DNA of 64,000 nucleotides, from the NCBI GenBank assembly GCA_019633425.1, contig WSUB01000097.1, forward strand, positions 95,335 to 159,334, written 5' to 3'. This stretch comes from Tulasnella sp. 424 (Eukaryota > Basidiomycota > Agaricomycetes > Cantharellales > Tulasnellaceae). The notes under the pieces were generated by a model that was given only the letters and a program-made list of their open reading frames with translations, did not search any database and was not told the origin of the DNA. Numbering within the stretch: the stretch's first letter is position 1; each line of letters opens with the position of its first letter. The position numbers and the translations under genes are program-made. This document shows, piece by piece, positions 35,201-47,700 of the stretch.

Positions 35201-37565
35201 CGGGTACTTCGACGGTCACGATTTCCTTCACGACCTCTATCACGATCTCCTTGATCGGTGCAGGTGGTTCCTCCGGCTCGGTCTGAATGCAGATCTCGGA
35301 TGTCTCCTTAGCGACCACGGGTGGCAATTCTTCCTCTTCCAACTCCTCCAGGACCGCGCTAGGTGGTTGCTGCAGGGTGGTGTTGTCCGCGGACTGGTCT
35401 TCGATTCCTGTACCAAGCTCAGCACTGAGCGAGCCAGCAGGAGGGCCGATGAGGGAGCCTGGTCGGTTGAATCCAGCTCCACCTCGCGATTTCTTGCCAG
35501 CTGCAGCCGGTTGAGGTGAAGGCGAGGCTGGGTCGCGTTGACCGGCCAATGGACTGGGACGAAGAGGAGATCCACCGGGCATTTGCTTGAGCACGTTAGC
35601 GAACGCGGGATCCATTCCGTCAACACTGGTGGGTCGGCTTGGAACGACGAACGGTGAGGGTTCCTCCGCTTCATCAAGCTCGCCTTCAACTTCTTCGTCT
35701 AGGAGACCACGATTGCCTGGAGGTGAAGTAGGAGGGGAAGGAGATTGTACGTCTTCCCAATCCACGTTTGAGGCAGAATGGCGTTCGACGGAAGCCAACC
35801 CAAGCTTTTGCGCAAGAGTGAGGATCTTCGGTCCACGACCACGGGTTGGACGATGCCTGCCACGGGTGGAGGGAGCTGCGCGAGGAGGGGACTTCTCGAC
35901 GTCGTCTTGGTCATCAGCATCGTCGTCCTCCCAAGCGCCTGGGACCGACGCGTTCAAGAGGCCTTCCTTCGCCAACTGCTTCTTGTACTGCAGCTTCTGC
36001 TCCTTCTCCCTCTGGATGGTGCCTTTGAGAGTGCCGATTTGGCGGTGAGCATGGGCGAGGGCTTGCTTGAGGGTTTCCAGCTCGTTCGAGGGATGGTTGG
36101 GGGCGAGGACGATGCCGGGTTTGGTGGGGGAAGGATCGGGTGATGAGTCGAAGTCGTATGCATGTCCAGGGGTTAGGAACGCCGAGCCAGGCGCGTCCAG
36201 TTTTCTTCTCGAAGCAAGGGCAGAGGCGAAAAGATCTTCGTCGTTGTGATAGTTGCCAGGAGTGGAGACCTCAGCTGGTGGGTTGTTGTTCGCCAGAGGA
36301 CTACCGAAACGGTTCTTGCCGATCATACGTTCGCGCTTGGCCATTTCGGTCTTCATGGTGTCAAGAGAAGCTTGGAGGTCGCTCTTTTCGCGGTTCAATG
36401 CGGCAGCCTGCTTGCGCATTTGAGCGACGTCCGTCTCGTGCTTCGTCTTGAACTCCTCGAACGCAGCCGAAACCCTCTCGTTCTCGCTCTTGTGGTTCTC
36501 CGCCGACTCGCGTGCTTGGGTCAACTGCCGAGTCGTTCGCTTGAGCTCCGACTCGGATCGAGCAGCGACTTGCTGGGTCTCGTTGAGGGCAACCGTAGCT
36601 TCCTGGATCTTGACTTCCAAGTTCCAATTCTCCTCTTTGAACCGATCAGCAGCCATTTCTTGCTGGCGGAGATTGGTACGCAAAAGATCATTTTCTTTCT
36701 CCAAGTCGTCCTTGTCGGCCTTCATGTCTTGGATGGTTTTGTCGCGCTCGCTGAGCAAGGACTGCAGACGTCGCACCTCAGTCAAGAGGGATGTCCCGAT
36801 GTCGTACGCGAATTCTAGGTCACGAGATCCATTAATCGAGATGTAGGGACGTGATCGCGATCGAGTGGTACTTACTAACGTCGTCCTGGCGATGAGCGGC
36901 GTTTTTTGCTCTCCGAGAGGCTTGAGCCGCAGAAGGACCCTTGCTGACAGACGCATCGGTGGAATAATCAGGTTGTGGCTCCGGCGGAAGGTCACGGAAG
37001 ACATCACGCCCAGGTGAGCCTTCAGGTGTACGCGCCGATGCAGGAGGTAATGAGGATGGTGGCCCGTTTACCGACTGTTGGGTGGTTGAAAAAAAAAAGC
37101 GTGCAGGGGCGGAGATTGGGTGAAAACGCGTCAGTCGAAATTGAAAACAGCTGAAAAAAAGTCGCAAAAGCATTTTCGACTGACCCTGGCGCCACCAGCT
37201 GCAATGCCAGTCCATATTTTCTCGTTATCGTTGTCCCACGATTGCAATGCTTCAGAGAGCTCTGTGAGTTTTTGACGGAGTTCTGGATCTCCTTCGGGAT
37301 CTGGAGTGCGCGAACCGCTGCTCGCGATATGTTCATATCGTTCGAGTGCCGCGATACGCTCGTTGAGTTCGACTTGCTGAGCCAAGAGCTGCTGACCGAG
37401 GGCACCAGCCCTTGCGAGCTGCTGTTCCTTCTCGTCTATGAGACCTTGGAGTTGGGTTCTCAGGTTTGTGGTGGTTGGTTGAGCGATGAAAGGGTCATGG
37501 CCATTTGTGTCGATGGAGAGACGAGGACCCATCATTCCGTCGTCTGAGGCCATGACTGACGACAA
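32243..37565 (-). CDS. Num1/ApsA-type cortical anchor with PH domain
   Basis: Five exons are proposed: 37,565-37,185, 37,074-36,876, 36,814-33,260, 33,198-33,056 and 32,986-32,243, giving 1,673 residues. The family (Num1 in yeast, ApsA in Aspergillus, Mcp5 in fission yeast) anchors dynein and mitochondria at the cell cortex. Seen here are an N-terminal coiled coil, a second coiled coil from FAYDIGTSLLTEVRRLQSLL for about 220 residues, a long Ser/Pro-rich disordered middle with VEVPVRVEVP repeats (35,110-35,230), and a poly-Pro stretch. The lipid-binding PH domain spans two introns: EFMYKYTRRVVGRGHGEKRH, RFFWIHPYTKTLYWSS, SIVVSTPQREMKFTAP, ALKYLLDRP. The 230-residue tail has a run of nine His. 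The exon 2-3 junction uses GTAAGT. An incomplete copy lies at 16.3-20.5 kb. The start could be four codons later. Confidence 0.9.
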
Positions 37566-38614
37566 TAAGTGAGCACGCCCTAGGGTGTCGTGGTGGGGAG
37601 GGAAAGGAGAGACAGGGGATTTGAAAGTCGGAGGGGGAGGAAAGAGTTGCGGACTCGTGTTGGAGGTTCGACTGAGAAGTAACGTCTAGACGCCAAACAG
37701 TCACACGCTCCCAGGCTCCCTCCCCTGGCACTCGAACTCAACCTTCCCACTTCAGCTCCTCTAACAGCACCCAAGCAATGCTTTGAGTGCCTCAGATATG
37801 CAAGAGACTTTCTATATACTTTCCATGTGCAATAGAATACGCTCACAGGACGTCGAAATGCCAGAAGACTTTAACGTCACGCGCTGATAAAACCCCGGCT
37901 TTTCCAAAACACGAGGCTCACCGGTTCTTTTTCGAGTATTATTAAAACCGAGAGGCGTCCCGTAAGGCTTGGGAACTCATTCCCCATCGTGACTCGCAAT
38001 GTCTCAGTGGAGTGCTGGACACGTTGACATCGCACAGGTCACTCAGAGTACGTATTTTGTCAAAACGCCTCTCTTTTAACTAAAGTTGAGAATGTAATAT
38101 GACGACTTGCGCGTTCTGTGCATTTACTACTTAAGCTATATTGACACGTCTCGAAGTGTATTTGTCCTCCAGATCCGCGTGCCCTTCTAGGACTCTGCGG
38201 AGTTTTTTTGCGTCCGACGTTTTTTCTAATGGTGATGAGTTCAAAAAAAGGCTAAATTGGCGCTTTTGGAGCAGTTCCGTTCATGTCGTGCACTAACGCT
38301 TCCGTACCGGGATCCGTCCGCTACTGATGAGCTGGGCACCCATAATTCCGCCCTTTTCTGTCCATGGAAGGCCGGGGAGGACCGATCCTCGAGAAGTGCT
38401 GTCTTACACGCCCAACTACCCGTAACAGAAAATCCGCGGGCTCCAATATAACCACCCAGAAACGGCGAAAAAGCACTCGCGGAAAGAAAGCGCGAAGGAC
38501 GGACCGGAGGTTCGCTCCAAGAATAGATTCATTAATCGCAGAGACACCTCGAACACATGATTTATCTTTCTCCGTATCGCCTCTCTCGTGGTAACGAGAC
38601 TTCCCAAAATACCC
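37566..38614. promoter_or_regulatory. Intergenic region upstream of Num1
   Basis: About 1 kb without a convincing gene. It should contain the Num1 promoter and the 3' flank of the next minus-strand gene. A short plus-strand open stretch with a donor-like end exists at 37,999-38,048 (MSQWSAGHVDIAQVTQ), but no following exon is apparent. Confidence 0.4.
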
Positions 38615-39694
38615 TCAATGAACTTCCGAGAACCGTTGGGAAGACGTTCCCAGAGGTCGCCCAAGCGACTTGTAGTGCTTAGCCCTAAGGTCCGCTTGCT
38701 GCTCGAGTGCTCGAGCCTGCGTTTCTCTGTATGTACACAAAAAAATGGCCAAGTAACAAAGATCAGAACAAACTATCTAACTCAACCTCAAACAGGTAGC
38801 GGCAGTATGCCGATACTTACGACATGAGCGTCAGGCAGCCTTTTGTGCCGACGTTGAGTGCGTTGATGAAGTTTACGTACTCGTCCCCGCTTGATGGTGC
38901 GCTATCATCGAGCTTAAAGACAATGGCGTCATCATTCCCTAGGATATAGGGCGATGTAAGTGACAACCTCGTTCTCGGTCGATATTTCTCAAGGCAAAGC
39001 CTGTGTTGAGGGACGTACCAGGTTCAAACCAATCTTTAACGAGATGCGTGGTTAATCTATCTTTTTTGAGGGAGATAGAAACAAGGACGGCGCCGTCCCG
39101 AGAGATGATGGAAGCCTGCGCGATATTATACGAGGTCCAAATGTCAGCAAACCCAAGGATTACCATAGATGGTATTTATGGGTTGCAAAGAAGTAAAGAC
39201 ACGTGCCTTGGCTTCCCGAATGTCGCTTATCCTAAACGCCAACGCTGGCTTTGGAGCGGAGTTCAAATCCGTCTTGTTCTTTGTATGGATAGTTATGGCG
39301 TAAGTGCTCCATATGAGAAACTTGGGAAACTTGTCCCCGTCAAGGTTGCTAGATCGCTCTTTAAATCCGTGAAACCATCGAGCGAGAGGAAACACGTTCA
39401 GGTTGGTGAGACCGGGCTGAGCTGTCGGGGCTGCAGTCTGAATGATCGCTGCCGCCTTAGCTCTTCCGGCCGTGGTCTACGGAATTCATTTTTTCAGATA
39501 TAGGTGCTCCATTTCATCCAAAGGAGGTACGTAATCGCTTAAACAGAGCAACTAACCCATTTTTGCGCGTTTGCCGGAGCATCCGAGTCCTCGTCCGTGA
39601 ACTCGACGAACAAAGGGCGCGCGTCCTGGCGGCGAAAGGGCTGGTATGGTCGCTGCGGGAAGCCCGAATAGATTTTGCAGTCATTTAATGCCAT
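38615..39694 (-). CDS. Unrecognised multi-exon protein
   Basis: I do not recognise this gene. Exon 1 is 39,694-39,557 (MALNDCKIYSGFPQRPYQPF, ends QKW, GTTAGT donor). Exon 2 starts at 39,476 (TTAGRAKAAAIIQTA, then LNVFPLARWFHGF and a region with FPKFLIWSTYAITIHT). Later parts read SIISRDGAVLVSISLKKDRL and, after 38,943, NDDAIVFKLDDSAPSSGDEY up to a GTAAGT donor near 38,820. The last exon is Gln/Ala/Arg-rich (RALEQQADLRAKHY) and stops at 38,615. The joint between exons 2 and 3, around 39,150-39,210, is unclear in phase. The protein would be about 270 residues, soluble, with no motif I can name. It is single-copy in this window. Confidence 0.5.
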
Positions 39695-39928
39695 CAAAAG
39701 AAAAGAATTGAGCGATGCAGGAGTGAAAAGGAGTGAATCGCGGATGAAGTTTGGGGAGGAAGTTAATGGTCTTTGAAATCGTTCAGGGAATTGGCGGGCT
39801 TATGTAATGTTCGACCCTATTTTTCGCTCACTATCGGAGCCAGATTTCTTAACAACATTTAATAGCATGGTTGCTACCTTAAAGGTTTTAAGCACAGATC
39901 TATACCTTCGAAGAGAAGTAGACAGCGA

Positions 39929-41675
39929 CTAGAATGTGGATAGACCATAAAGGCGGTGCAGAACCATGGTAATGAGAAGTGGGGACACTGCGGATGCCAA
40001 TATCTGCAGGGCCTCCATGGGGCTGTCTTGGAATTGGGAGTTAAGGTGGTGCAAGGCGTTCCCTGCGGAGATGAGCGTCCCGTAGCCCAAACAGGCCTTG
40101 GAGATTGTGTATGCAATTGATAATGGTCGCAGTCCGTGGTGGAAACTTTCCGCCATGAAGATGTATGCGTTCTAGGGATGTACGTGAGCAAAGCTGACCA
40201 CTTCGGGAGAAAATCTATCGCTTACAATGTCTGAAGCGGTTTTCAGTCGTTCTGGAGAATGCGCACGAAGCATGAGAGCCGATACGAGGACGGCGGAGCA
40301 GGCGAATGAAGTCGAAGTCACAACGAGAAAGATCGACGCTCCATATATTCTCTGAGCCACGTTTAGCCTGCAGATATGTCAATATCATTGGGACGATATG
40401 TATAATGGAATAAAGGTACCCACATAATGAGGTAGAGTCCCTACCCGTCGGCATCACGAAGTTGGTAAGATAAGTAGAGCAGTACGGGCCTAGTGGTAGA
40501 ACGTACCCAAAGCGCAGTCCATCTCCATTCCGAGCGCTGTCGTTCAAGGAACGGTTGCCAGTGTCTCTGGTAGACAACCCGACCGTTCCAGAGCTCTGTC
40601 AGCTGAGCAAATGTCCTCTTAGACATGCCGAGACATAAAATCTCGCCGAGAGCCATGGCAAAGCTCGAGCGGTTGTAGTGCATGAGGTAGGAATCCAGGC
40701 CTTGCAACCGATCCACCCTCGGGTACGGAAGACCATGCCTGTTGATGTGACGACTTCTGCAGATGCTAGCCAATAAACGACCTGTAGCAAGACAAACTGT
40801 CAATCCCGGGAGATGCAATACGTACGCATAGGCTCACCTATCCAGCTTCGTCGGTAGCTTTCGCTCGTTTCGTCGTCTCCTAATTACTCGATAAGATGAT
40901 GAAACCTATGGCACAGGGGCTAGGAAAGTCTCACCGTGAAGTCTTTCTAACAGCTTCAGATATCGCATGCATTCGTCCGCGCTATACGGGAAAACCGAAC
41001 TCGGAACGATGGTATCATCTTGAATGAAGATTGAATTCCAGTCAGGGAGAGCTCTCTCCTTAAGGAACATCCCTCACCGACGCAGCCATGGCGGAGAATA
41101 GCAATTAATTCTTTCTCAGCCTCGTGGTCATAGGTAGATTGATGACAGGGATAGTATTCCACATGCGTCCAGAACTCAGGTGTTAGGCCAGAGCCTAAAA
41201 AGAAGAATAGAAAATTTGGAACGTTCAGTCTAACTCTGGAACGGGAACGTGGGCATACGGAGGTGACGCGTTGATTCGAATGGCTCCACCAAGGAACCCG
41301 AGTTTGCAAGGTCGGTGAGAATATTCAGATCCTCGACCCAGAAAATGGACCTGGAGCCATAATCAACGAGATAATACTTAACGACTTCGAAGGGACCGCG
41401 TTGCGCAGGGTCTGGTATATTGAGATATACTTCGGGGCTGTTGGTCTCCGCATGCCGGGGTAGTCGGCTCCGAATCGTCTCGAGAGCATTGTTCAATATG
41501 ACAGCGACCCCAGCCTGTCGAGGGTCGGTATCTGAAACAAGACGTGCTTTGGCATGTTGATAGTAGACATTGCCTTCGGGGTGCAGGTGCTCGACCCAGC
41601 TTGATGGTAATGGAATCTCATCGGAGGAGCTGTTTGGTATCGTGTGAGTGAAGTCGTGAAATCGCAGTTTGAACA
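39929..41675 (-). CDS. WW-like multi-pass membrane protein, copy 1
   Basis: Exons with consistent phase are about 41,675-41,259, 41,194-41,078, 41,018-40,935, 40,879-40,838 and 40,781-40,507, then further membrane exons to the stop at 39,929. The protein begins with a WW-like segment (LPSSWVEHLHPEGNVYYQH), then KYYLVDYGSRSIFWVEDLN and EFWTHVEYYPCHQSTYDHEA. After a short charged linker come a conserved block, DRLQGLDSYLMHYNRSSFAM, and membrane helices (YGASIFLVVTSTSFACSAVL; LGYGTLISAG; SPLLITMVLHRLYGLSTF). Proteins of this plan are common and multicopy in Agaricomycetes, without known function. The first exon with the start codon is not identified; no in-frame ATG precedes the WW segment. It is the left half of a tandem duplication with copy 2. 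Confidence 0.65.
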
Positions 41676-41699
41676 GGACTCAACGTTGTAAATCGCGTG

Positions 41700-44280
41700 A
41701 GGGCTGGGATCCTGGTTTTTGTTTGGACTGACCCAACACTGTTGGGTAAGATTAATTCAGCTCGACGTAACACCGGAAATGCCCCAAAATGCATACCGTT
41801 CCATGGCCAGAGGCGTCCCGTACTTGTCATGCGAACTTGGCAAGGTGGGGATCAGCTTACATGCTACAGCTGGGTGTAGGGAATGAAAGGTGAGGGCAAA
41901 CTCTCTCAAGTCATTGAGATCTGTGATATAACGTACGGGGTGCTGGGTCTTCCATGAGGGGATTTACGCGAAATGGACGAGCAAGGGCGGTTTGGTGTTC
42001 CGCTCCTTCCGCGATGGCACTTTCCAAGTATTTAACTCACCCAGATAACCCCAAAGCAGTAGTCTGGCGCGGTCTTGTCCCCTGACGGAGTCACTTCAAG
42101 GGGTGCTTACATGCTACAGCTGGGTGTAGGGAATGAAAGGTGAGGGCAAACTCTCTCAAGTCATTGAGATCTGTGGTATAACGTACGGGGTGCTGGGTCT
42201 TCCATGAGGGGATTTACGCGAAAAGGACGAGCAAGAGCGGTTTGGTGTTCCGTCCTTCCACGATGGCCCCTTCTTAAGTATTTTATCTGAGTCAGATTTT
42301 GAAGTCTAGAATATTGATCGGCTACGGGTTTGCCCCCTGGACCTGAGGCTGATTCGAGTGTTTGGTGTGACGGCTAGATTTCAACTTTGCTGGGCCGTCA
42401 CAACGCTATTAGGCGTGTTTGGAATGACGGTTAGACTTCGGCTTTGCTGAGCCGTCATCTGATACTGAGCATGACCCGCCGAAAAGTGCAGCAGAAGCGA
42501 GCCGTTCTGTTCCAGGTCTGCCGGTGTCTCAGGTAATTCCAACACCTTATCGTCGCTCATTGAGCTTCCTAAGAGGATAAAACAGTAAATTAGGACCCAT
42601 TCTGGTTACATCCGCGAAGCTCGTCTGCAACCGACAGGCGAATATGGGACCTCGTCCTTGAGGCCTTGCGGTTGGCAAACGTAAGTTCGCCATGTTACAA
42701 ACCGTCAAGGCGTAATCACATCCCTTCACGAAATAGAGCACGTCGACTTAAAGGTACGTGGCGACAGTTGGTTCGTTGCACAATCACCAAAAGTCTTCGG
42801 GTTGTGCTGTCGAGAACAAAGCACAGCCCCAAATCCAGTCGTACTCTCACCCCCGCACCAACTTCTTCCGCCAACAAAAAGACTCTTGAAATTGTCTTTC
42901 TTAAATGAGCTATGAGGGGTAGGGCTAAGTGCAGCCAACTCTGAGAGCCGACCAACTAGGCAAACCATCGGTACCAAAATTGTCCCTTGGCATAGCAACC
43001 ACATGTTGTGAGTGAGTCGCCTCTTGAGTAAGCAGATGAAAATTTCCCCTTCGGTTGTCAAATTTATTTTCTTGTCTTAGAATTGACCAGAGCCCCCCTC
43101 CTCCACCCCGGGAGTTTCGGATAGCTTTTGTTGGCCGACAGAGACCGGGCCCAAGCTTCAAGAGAACCCCCATGACGAGGAGCATATTCCAGAATTACCG
43201 TTGAGCTGACAAAATGTCCAAAGACGAATGCCAGGCTACGGGGCTTTCGGCTGTACATGGGGTGGAGAGACCGTAGGGATATGATTCATTGTACTTGGAT
43301 GACCTGTTCGAGACGACCACCGGACGCGGCGGTCACACTAGCCGCCGCATCGACAGAGACATTCGACAAACAGCATCTTAAGGAGAAATTTGAGACAAAA
43401 TCTCTCTAAAAATGCATTGTAATTGCAAAAGTTGATTTTGGGCTATCTGCTTTCTGCTTGCACATGCATAGGCAGTAATTAGGTGAACTTTTCATTGTCC
43501 GTGGATTTCGAGATTGGCCTCTCTGGTTCAGGTGTGATCCCTCCAGTAACCAATTTGTGCCTGTGGGAAAATCAGGCAAGCCGATAAACACAGGCTTCCG
43601 GCAGGAACGCCTGGCGAATTTCATCTTTCGGCTTCGCAGATTTCGCCAACTCACTAGCGCCATACATATCATGCCGCCGGCTATCAGGAAATACGACCAC
43701 AGCTGGGTCTTGCCTTAATAAATAAGTGGCGATACTTCTCACGAATCAGTGCTCCCTGATCGCCTGAAGGCGGGGAATGAATTGGATGAAACGTGAGGCT
43801 GAAACCCTCACGGGGATTTCAAGACGCCGATGAGTGCGCGCCGCCTGTCCTACAAGGGCACCCTTGGGTTGCTCATGGGCGTCAAAGCGCCGAACCGTTT
43901 GAGAAAAGCCTCCTCATGGACCGAGTGCCGCGTTCCTGCATAAATATGAAGACCCTGATCCCCCTCCTGAATCCAGAAGGGGTAGAGAATTAAAGAGGTT
44001 TCGGAGCATAATAGAAGGGGTTTCATTAATATAGCAAACACATATCATAGTGCTTATCATGAGAAGCTTCTGAAACCACTTGGATGCATAAGGTAACGGA
44101 AACCACGAGAGGTTAAAATGGAGACCGATGGGTTATTTCGAAGGGAAGGGCATGTTAGGGGCTGTATGGTCGCACCGGGTTCATGACAATCAAAGTCGGC
44201 CTTGGTCTCTTACCTCCGCCTGGGCCTCTGGAGATGGAGGCTTGACCGCCGGAGGGTCCGGTGGTCGTCTCTTTCGCCGA
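41700..44280. repeat. Non-coding spacer with a nested direct repeat
   Basis: Between the two WW-like genes I find no convincing gene. Bases 41,856-41,999 recur almost unchanged at 42,106-42,249, a 250-bp tandem step, and again at about 46,212-46,360 in the second duplication unit. Weak open frames at 42.5-43.3 kb are not kept in frame in the corresponding 46.8-47.5 kb sequence. A short perfect hair-pin (GTGAGG/CCTCAC arms) occurs at about 43,791-43,810. Confidence 0.5.
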
Positions 44281-47200
44281 CAAATCGGCTAGAATGTGGA
44301 TGGACCATAGAAGCGGTGCAAAACCACGGTAACGAGGAGTGGGGACACTGCAGATGCCAATACGTGGAGGGCCTCTGTCGGGTTGTCTTGGAATTGGGAG
44401 TTAAGCTCGTGCAGGGCGTTCCCTGCGGAGAGGAGCGTCCCGTATCCCAAACATGCTTTGGGAATTGTGTATGAAATGGATAATGGTCGCAATCCGTGGT
44501 GGAAGCTTTCCGTCATCGAGATGTATGAGCTCTGCGGATGTGCGTGAGCAGAGCTGACGGCTTCGGAGAAGATCTATCGCTTACAATGTCTGAAGCGGTT
44601 TTCAGTCGTTCAGGCGAATGCGCATGAAGCATCAGAGCCGATATGAGGACGGCGGCGCAGGTGAATGAAGTCGAAGTCGCAACGAGAAAGATCGATGCCC
44701 CGTATATTCTCTGAACCACGTTGAGCCTGTCGATATGTCAATATTATCTAGACGATAGGTATAATGGAAGAAGGTACCCACATAAGGAGATATAGTCCCT
44801 ACCCGTCGGCATCACGAAGTTGGTAAGATGAGTGGAGCAGTACGGGTCTAGTAGTAGAACGTACCCCTAGCGCAATCCATCTCCATTCCGAGCGCTGTCG
44901 TTCAATGAACGGTTGCCAGTGTCTCTGGTAGACAATGCGACCGTTCCAGAGCTCAGTGAGCTGAGCAAATGTCCTCTTAGACATGCCGAGACATAAGATC
45001 TCGCCGAAAGCCATGGCAACGCTCGAGCGATTCTGGTGCATGAGGTAGGAATCCATGCCTTGCAACCGATCCACCCTCGGGTACGGAAGGCCATGCCTGT
45101 TGATGTGACGACTTCTGCAAATGCTAGCCAGTAAACGACCTGGAGCAAGACAAACTGTCAACGCCGGGAGATGCAATGCGAACGGATAGGCTTACTTATC
45201 CAGCTTCGTCGGTAGCTTTCGCTCGCTTCGTCGTCTCCTAGTTACTCGAAACTAAGGTGAGACCTATGGCACGTGCACCGGGGGAGGAAAATCCTACCGT
45301 GAAGTCTTTCTAACAGCTTCAGATATCGCATACACTCGTCCGCGCTATACGGGAAAATGGAACCCGGAGCGGTGGTATCATCTTGAATTAGGATTGAATA
45401 CCAGTCAGGGAGAGCTCTCTCATTAAGGAACATCCCTCACCAACGCAGCCATGGCGGAGAATAGCAGTCAATTCCTTCTCAGCCCCGTGGTCATAGGTCG
45501 ATTGATGACAGGGATAATATTCCACATGCGTCCAAAATTCAGGTGTTAGGCCAGAGCCTAAAAAGAAGAATAGGAAATTTAGAACGTTTAGTCTGCCTGG
45601 GGAAACGTAGACATACGAAGGTGACGCGTTGACTCGAATGGCTCTACCAAGGAACCCGAATTTGCAAGGTCGGTGAGAATATTCAGATCCTCGACCCAAA
45701 AAATGGACCTGGAGTCATAATCAACAAGATAATACTTAACGGCTCCGACTGGACCGCGTCGTGCAGGGTCTGGTACGCTGAGATACACTTCGGGGCCGTT
45801 GGCCTCCGCAGTCCGGGGTAGTCGGCTCCGAATCGTCTCAAGAGCATTGTTCAATATGACAGCGACCCCAGCCTGTCGGGGGTCGGTATCCGAAACAAGA
45901 CGTGCTTTGGCGTGTTGATAGTAAACATTGCCTTCCGGATGCAGGTGCTCGACCCAGCCTGATGGTAATGGGATCTCATCGGAGGAGCTGTTTGGTATTG
46001 TGTGAGTGGAGTCATGAAATCGGAGCTTGAACAGGACTCAACGTTGTAAATCGCGTTAAGGCCGGGATTGTGGTTTTTGTTTGGACTGACCCAACACTGT
46101 TGGGTAAGCTTAATTCAGCTCGACGTAGCACCGACAATGCCCCAAATTGTCTACCGTTCCATGGCCAAAGGCGTCCCGTACTTGTCATACGAACTCGGCA
46201 AGGTAGGAATCAACGTGCACGCTACAGCTGTATGTAGGGAATGGAATGTGAGGGCAAACTCTCTCAGGTCATTGAGATCTGTGCTATAACGTACGGGGTG
46301 CTGGGTCTTCCATGAGGAGATTTACGCGAAAAGGACGAGCAGGAGCAGTTTGGTGTTCCCCTCCTTTCACGATGGCCCTTTTAGCTCACTCATATCTAGC
46401 CTCAGGGCAATGGTCGAGTCACGTGTGCCCCCGAGGGGCACTTAAAGGGGGAGGAGGAGGTCATTTGTCACGGGACTGGCCACCGAGTCATTGAGGGCTG
46501 GATGGAAAGTGACTAGTATTCTATCCTCAGAGCGTCCATTGTAGCTTCTTGAAGCTCGATGCAACAGACCGTTATCTTCGCCATTATTCACTTCTATTGG
46601 GCGTGTTCGCGTGATGGTTAGACTTCATCTTTGCTGAGTCGTCACAACGTCTTCGATACTGGGAGTCACCCGCTAGAACCAGAAGAAGAGCGCAGCAGAA
46701 GTGAGCGGTTCTCGGAGGTCCAAATGACATTGTTCCTTGTCTACCAAGTGTTTAGGTAATTCCGACACCCTTATCATCGCCACCGCGTTTCCCAGGAGGA
46801 TAGAGCAAATTAGGTCCCATCGCTGGTCACGTTCCCGAAGCTCGATCGCCTGTAACCGACAGGCGAATATGGGGCCTCGTCCTTGAGGCTTGCGGTTGGC
46901 AAACGTAAGTTCGCCATGTTACAACCGTCAAGGCGCAATCACATCCCTTCACGAGATAGAGCTTGTAGAATAAGAGATACGTGGCGACAGTTGGTTCGTT
47001 GCACAACCCCCAAAATTCTCGGGTTGTGCTGCCCGTCGAACAAAGAAAGAGGGGCCAACCCCAAATAGTAGTCTCACCCACGCGCCAACTTGAACTTCTT
47101 CCGCCAAAAATGACTCTTGAATCGTCTTTCTTAACTATGAGCGGTGGGGCTAAGCGCGCCCAAATCTGGAGAGCCGACCAACTAGGCAAACCACTGGCAC

Positions 47201-47700
47201 CAAAATTGCCCATTGGCACAACGACCACATGTTGTGAGTGAGGCGCCTTCTGAATAGATAGATGAAAATTCCCCTTTGTTTGCCAAATTTCTTTTCTAGT
47301 CGTAGAATTGAACAGAGCCCCCCTCCTTCACCCCGGTGGTTTCGGATAGCTTTTGTTCGCCAACGGAGACCTATAAGACCGGCGCCCAAGCTCCTAGCGA
47401 GCTCCCTTGACGAGAAGAATATTCCAGAATTGCCGTTGAGCCTATACAATGTCCAGAGATGAGTGCCAGGCTACGGGGCTTTCAGCTGTTCGTGGGCTGG
47501 AGAGCCGTGGGGATATGACTCATTGTCCCTGGATGGCCTTTCGAGACGACTACCGGACGCGGCGGTCGCACCTGCCCGCCGCATCGACTACATTCGACAA
47601 ACATCATCTTACGGAGAAATTTGAGACAAAATCTCTCTAAAAATGCATTGGAACTGCAAAAGTTGATTTTGGACTCCATCTGCTTTCTGCTTGCACATGC
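44280..47700. repeat. Second unit of a ~4.3 kb tandem duplication (first unit 39,920-43,480)
   Basis: The WW-like gene and about 1.5 kb beyond its 5' end are repeated in the same order. The right end of each unit is the stretch with AAAATCTCTCTAAAAATGCATTG (43,398-43,420 and 47,628-47,650). Within the right half, 46.3-47.7 kb, no gene is convincing. Copies differ by substitutions and small indels. Confidence 0.7.
44289..46030 (-). CDS. WW-like multi-pass membrane protein, copy 2
   Basis: This is the same exon plan as copy 1: a WW-like start, KYYLVDYDSRSIFWVEDLN, EFWTHVEYYPCHQSTYDHGA, DRLQGMDSYLMHQNRSSVAM, and the terminal membrane region ending HRFYGPSTF at 44,289. Amino-acid changes between copies are scattered and mostly mild, and the frame is kept in the exons I could read, so both may work. 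Splice sites occupy the same places. As in copy 1 the first coding exon is not identified. It is probably an integral membrane protein; partner and role are unknown. Confidence 0.65.

Larger units (their letters stand above)
7619..37190. repeat. Tandem segmental duplication (units about 7.62-20.49 kb and 20.49-37.19 kb)
   Basis: Each unit reads, left to right, 5' part of a CDF gene, A gene, E/F remnants, CD gene(s), Num1. Unit 1 starts inside the intact CDF copy 2 and ends in Num1 lacking exon 1. Unit 2 starts in CDF lacking its 3' exons and ends in the intact Num1. The join is at 20,483-20,492, where Num1 sequence (ending at its exon-1 donor) passes into CDF exon-4 sequence. Unit 2 is longer because it holds an extra A-tail/E1/F1 block and TEN1. 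Confidence 0.8.

Noticed and set aside
34627..35286. 219-codon plus-strand frame rich in Thr/Gly/Ser
   Set aside because: It is the complement of the VEVPVRVEVP-coding part of Num1, whose exons splice and match the Num1 family; this frame has no independent signal.
42547..43258. Several minus-strand open frames (for example one starting near 42,741)
   Set aside because: The duplicated copy at 46.8-47.5 kb has indels that change frame, with no preference for coding-neutral change.
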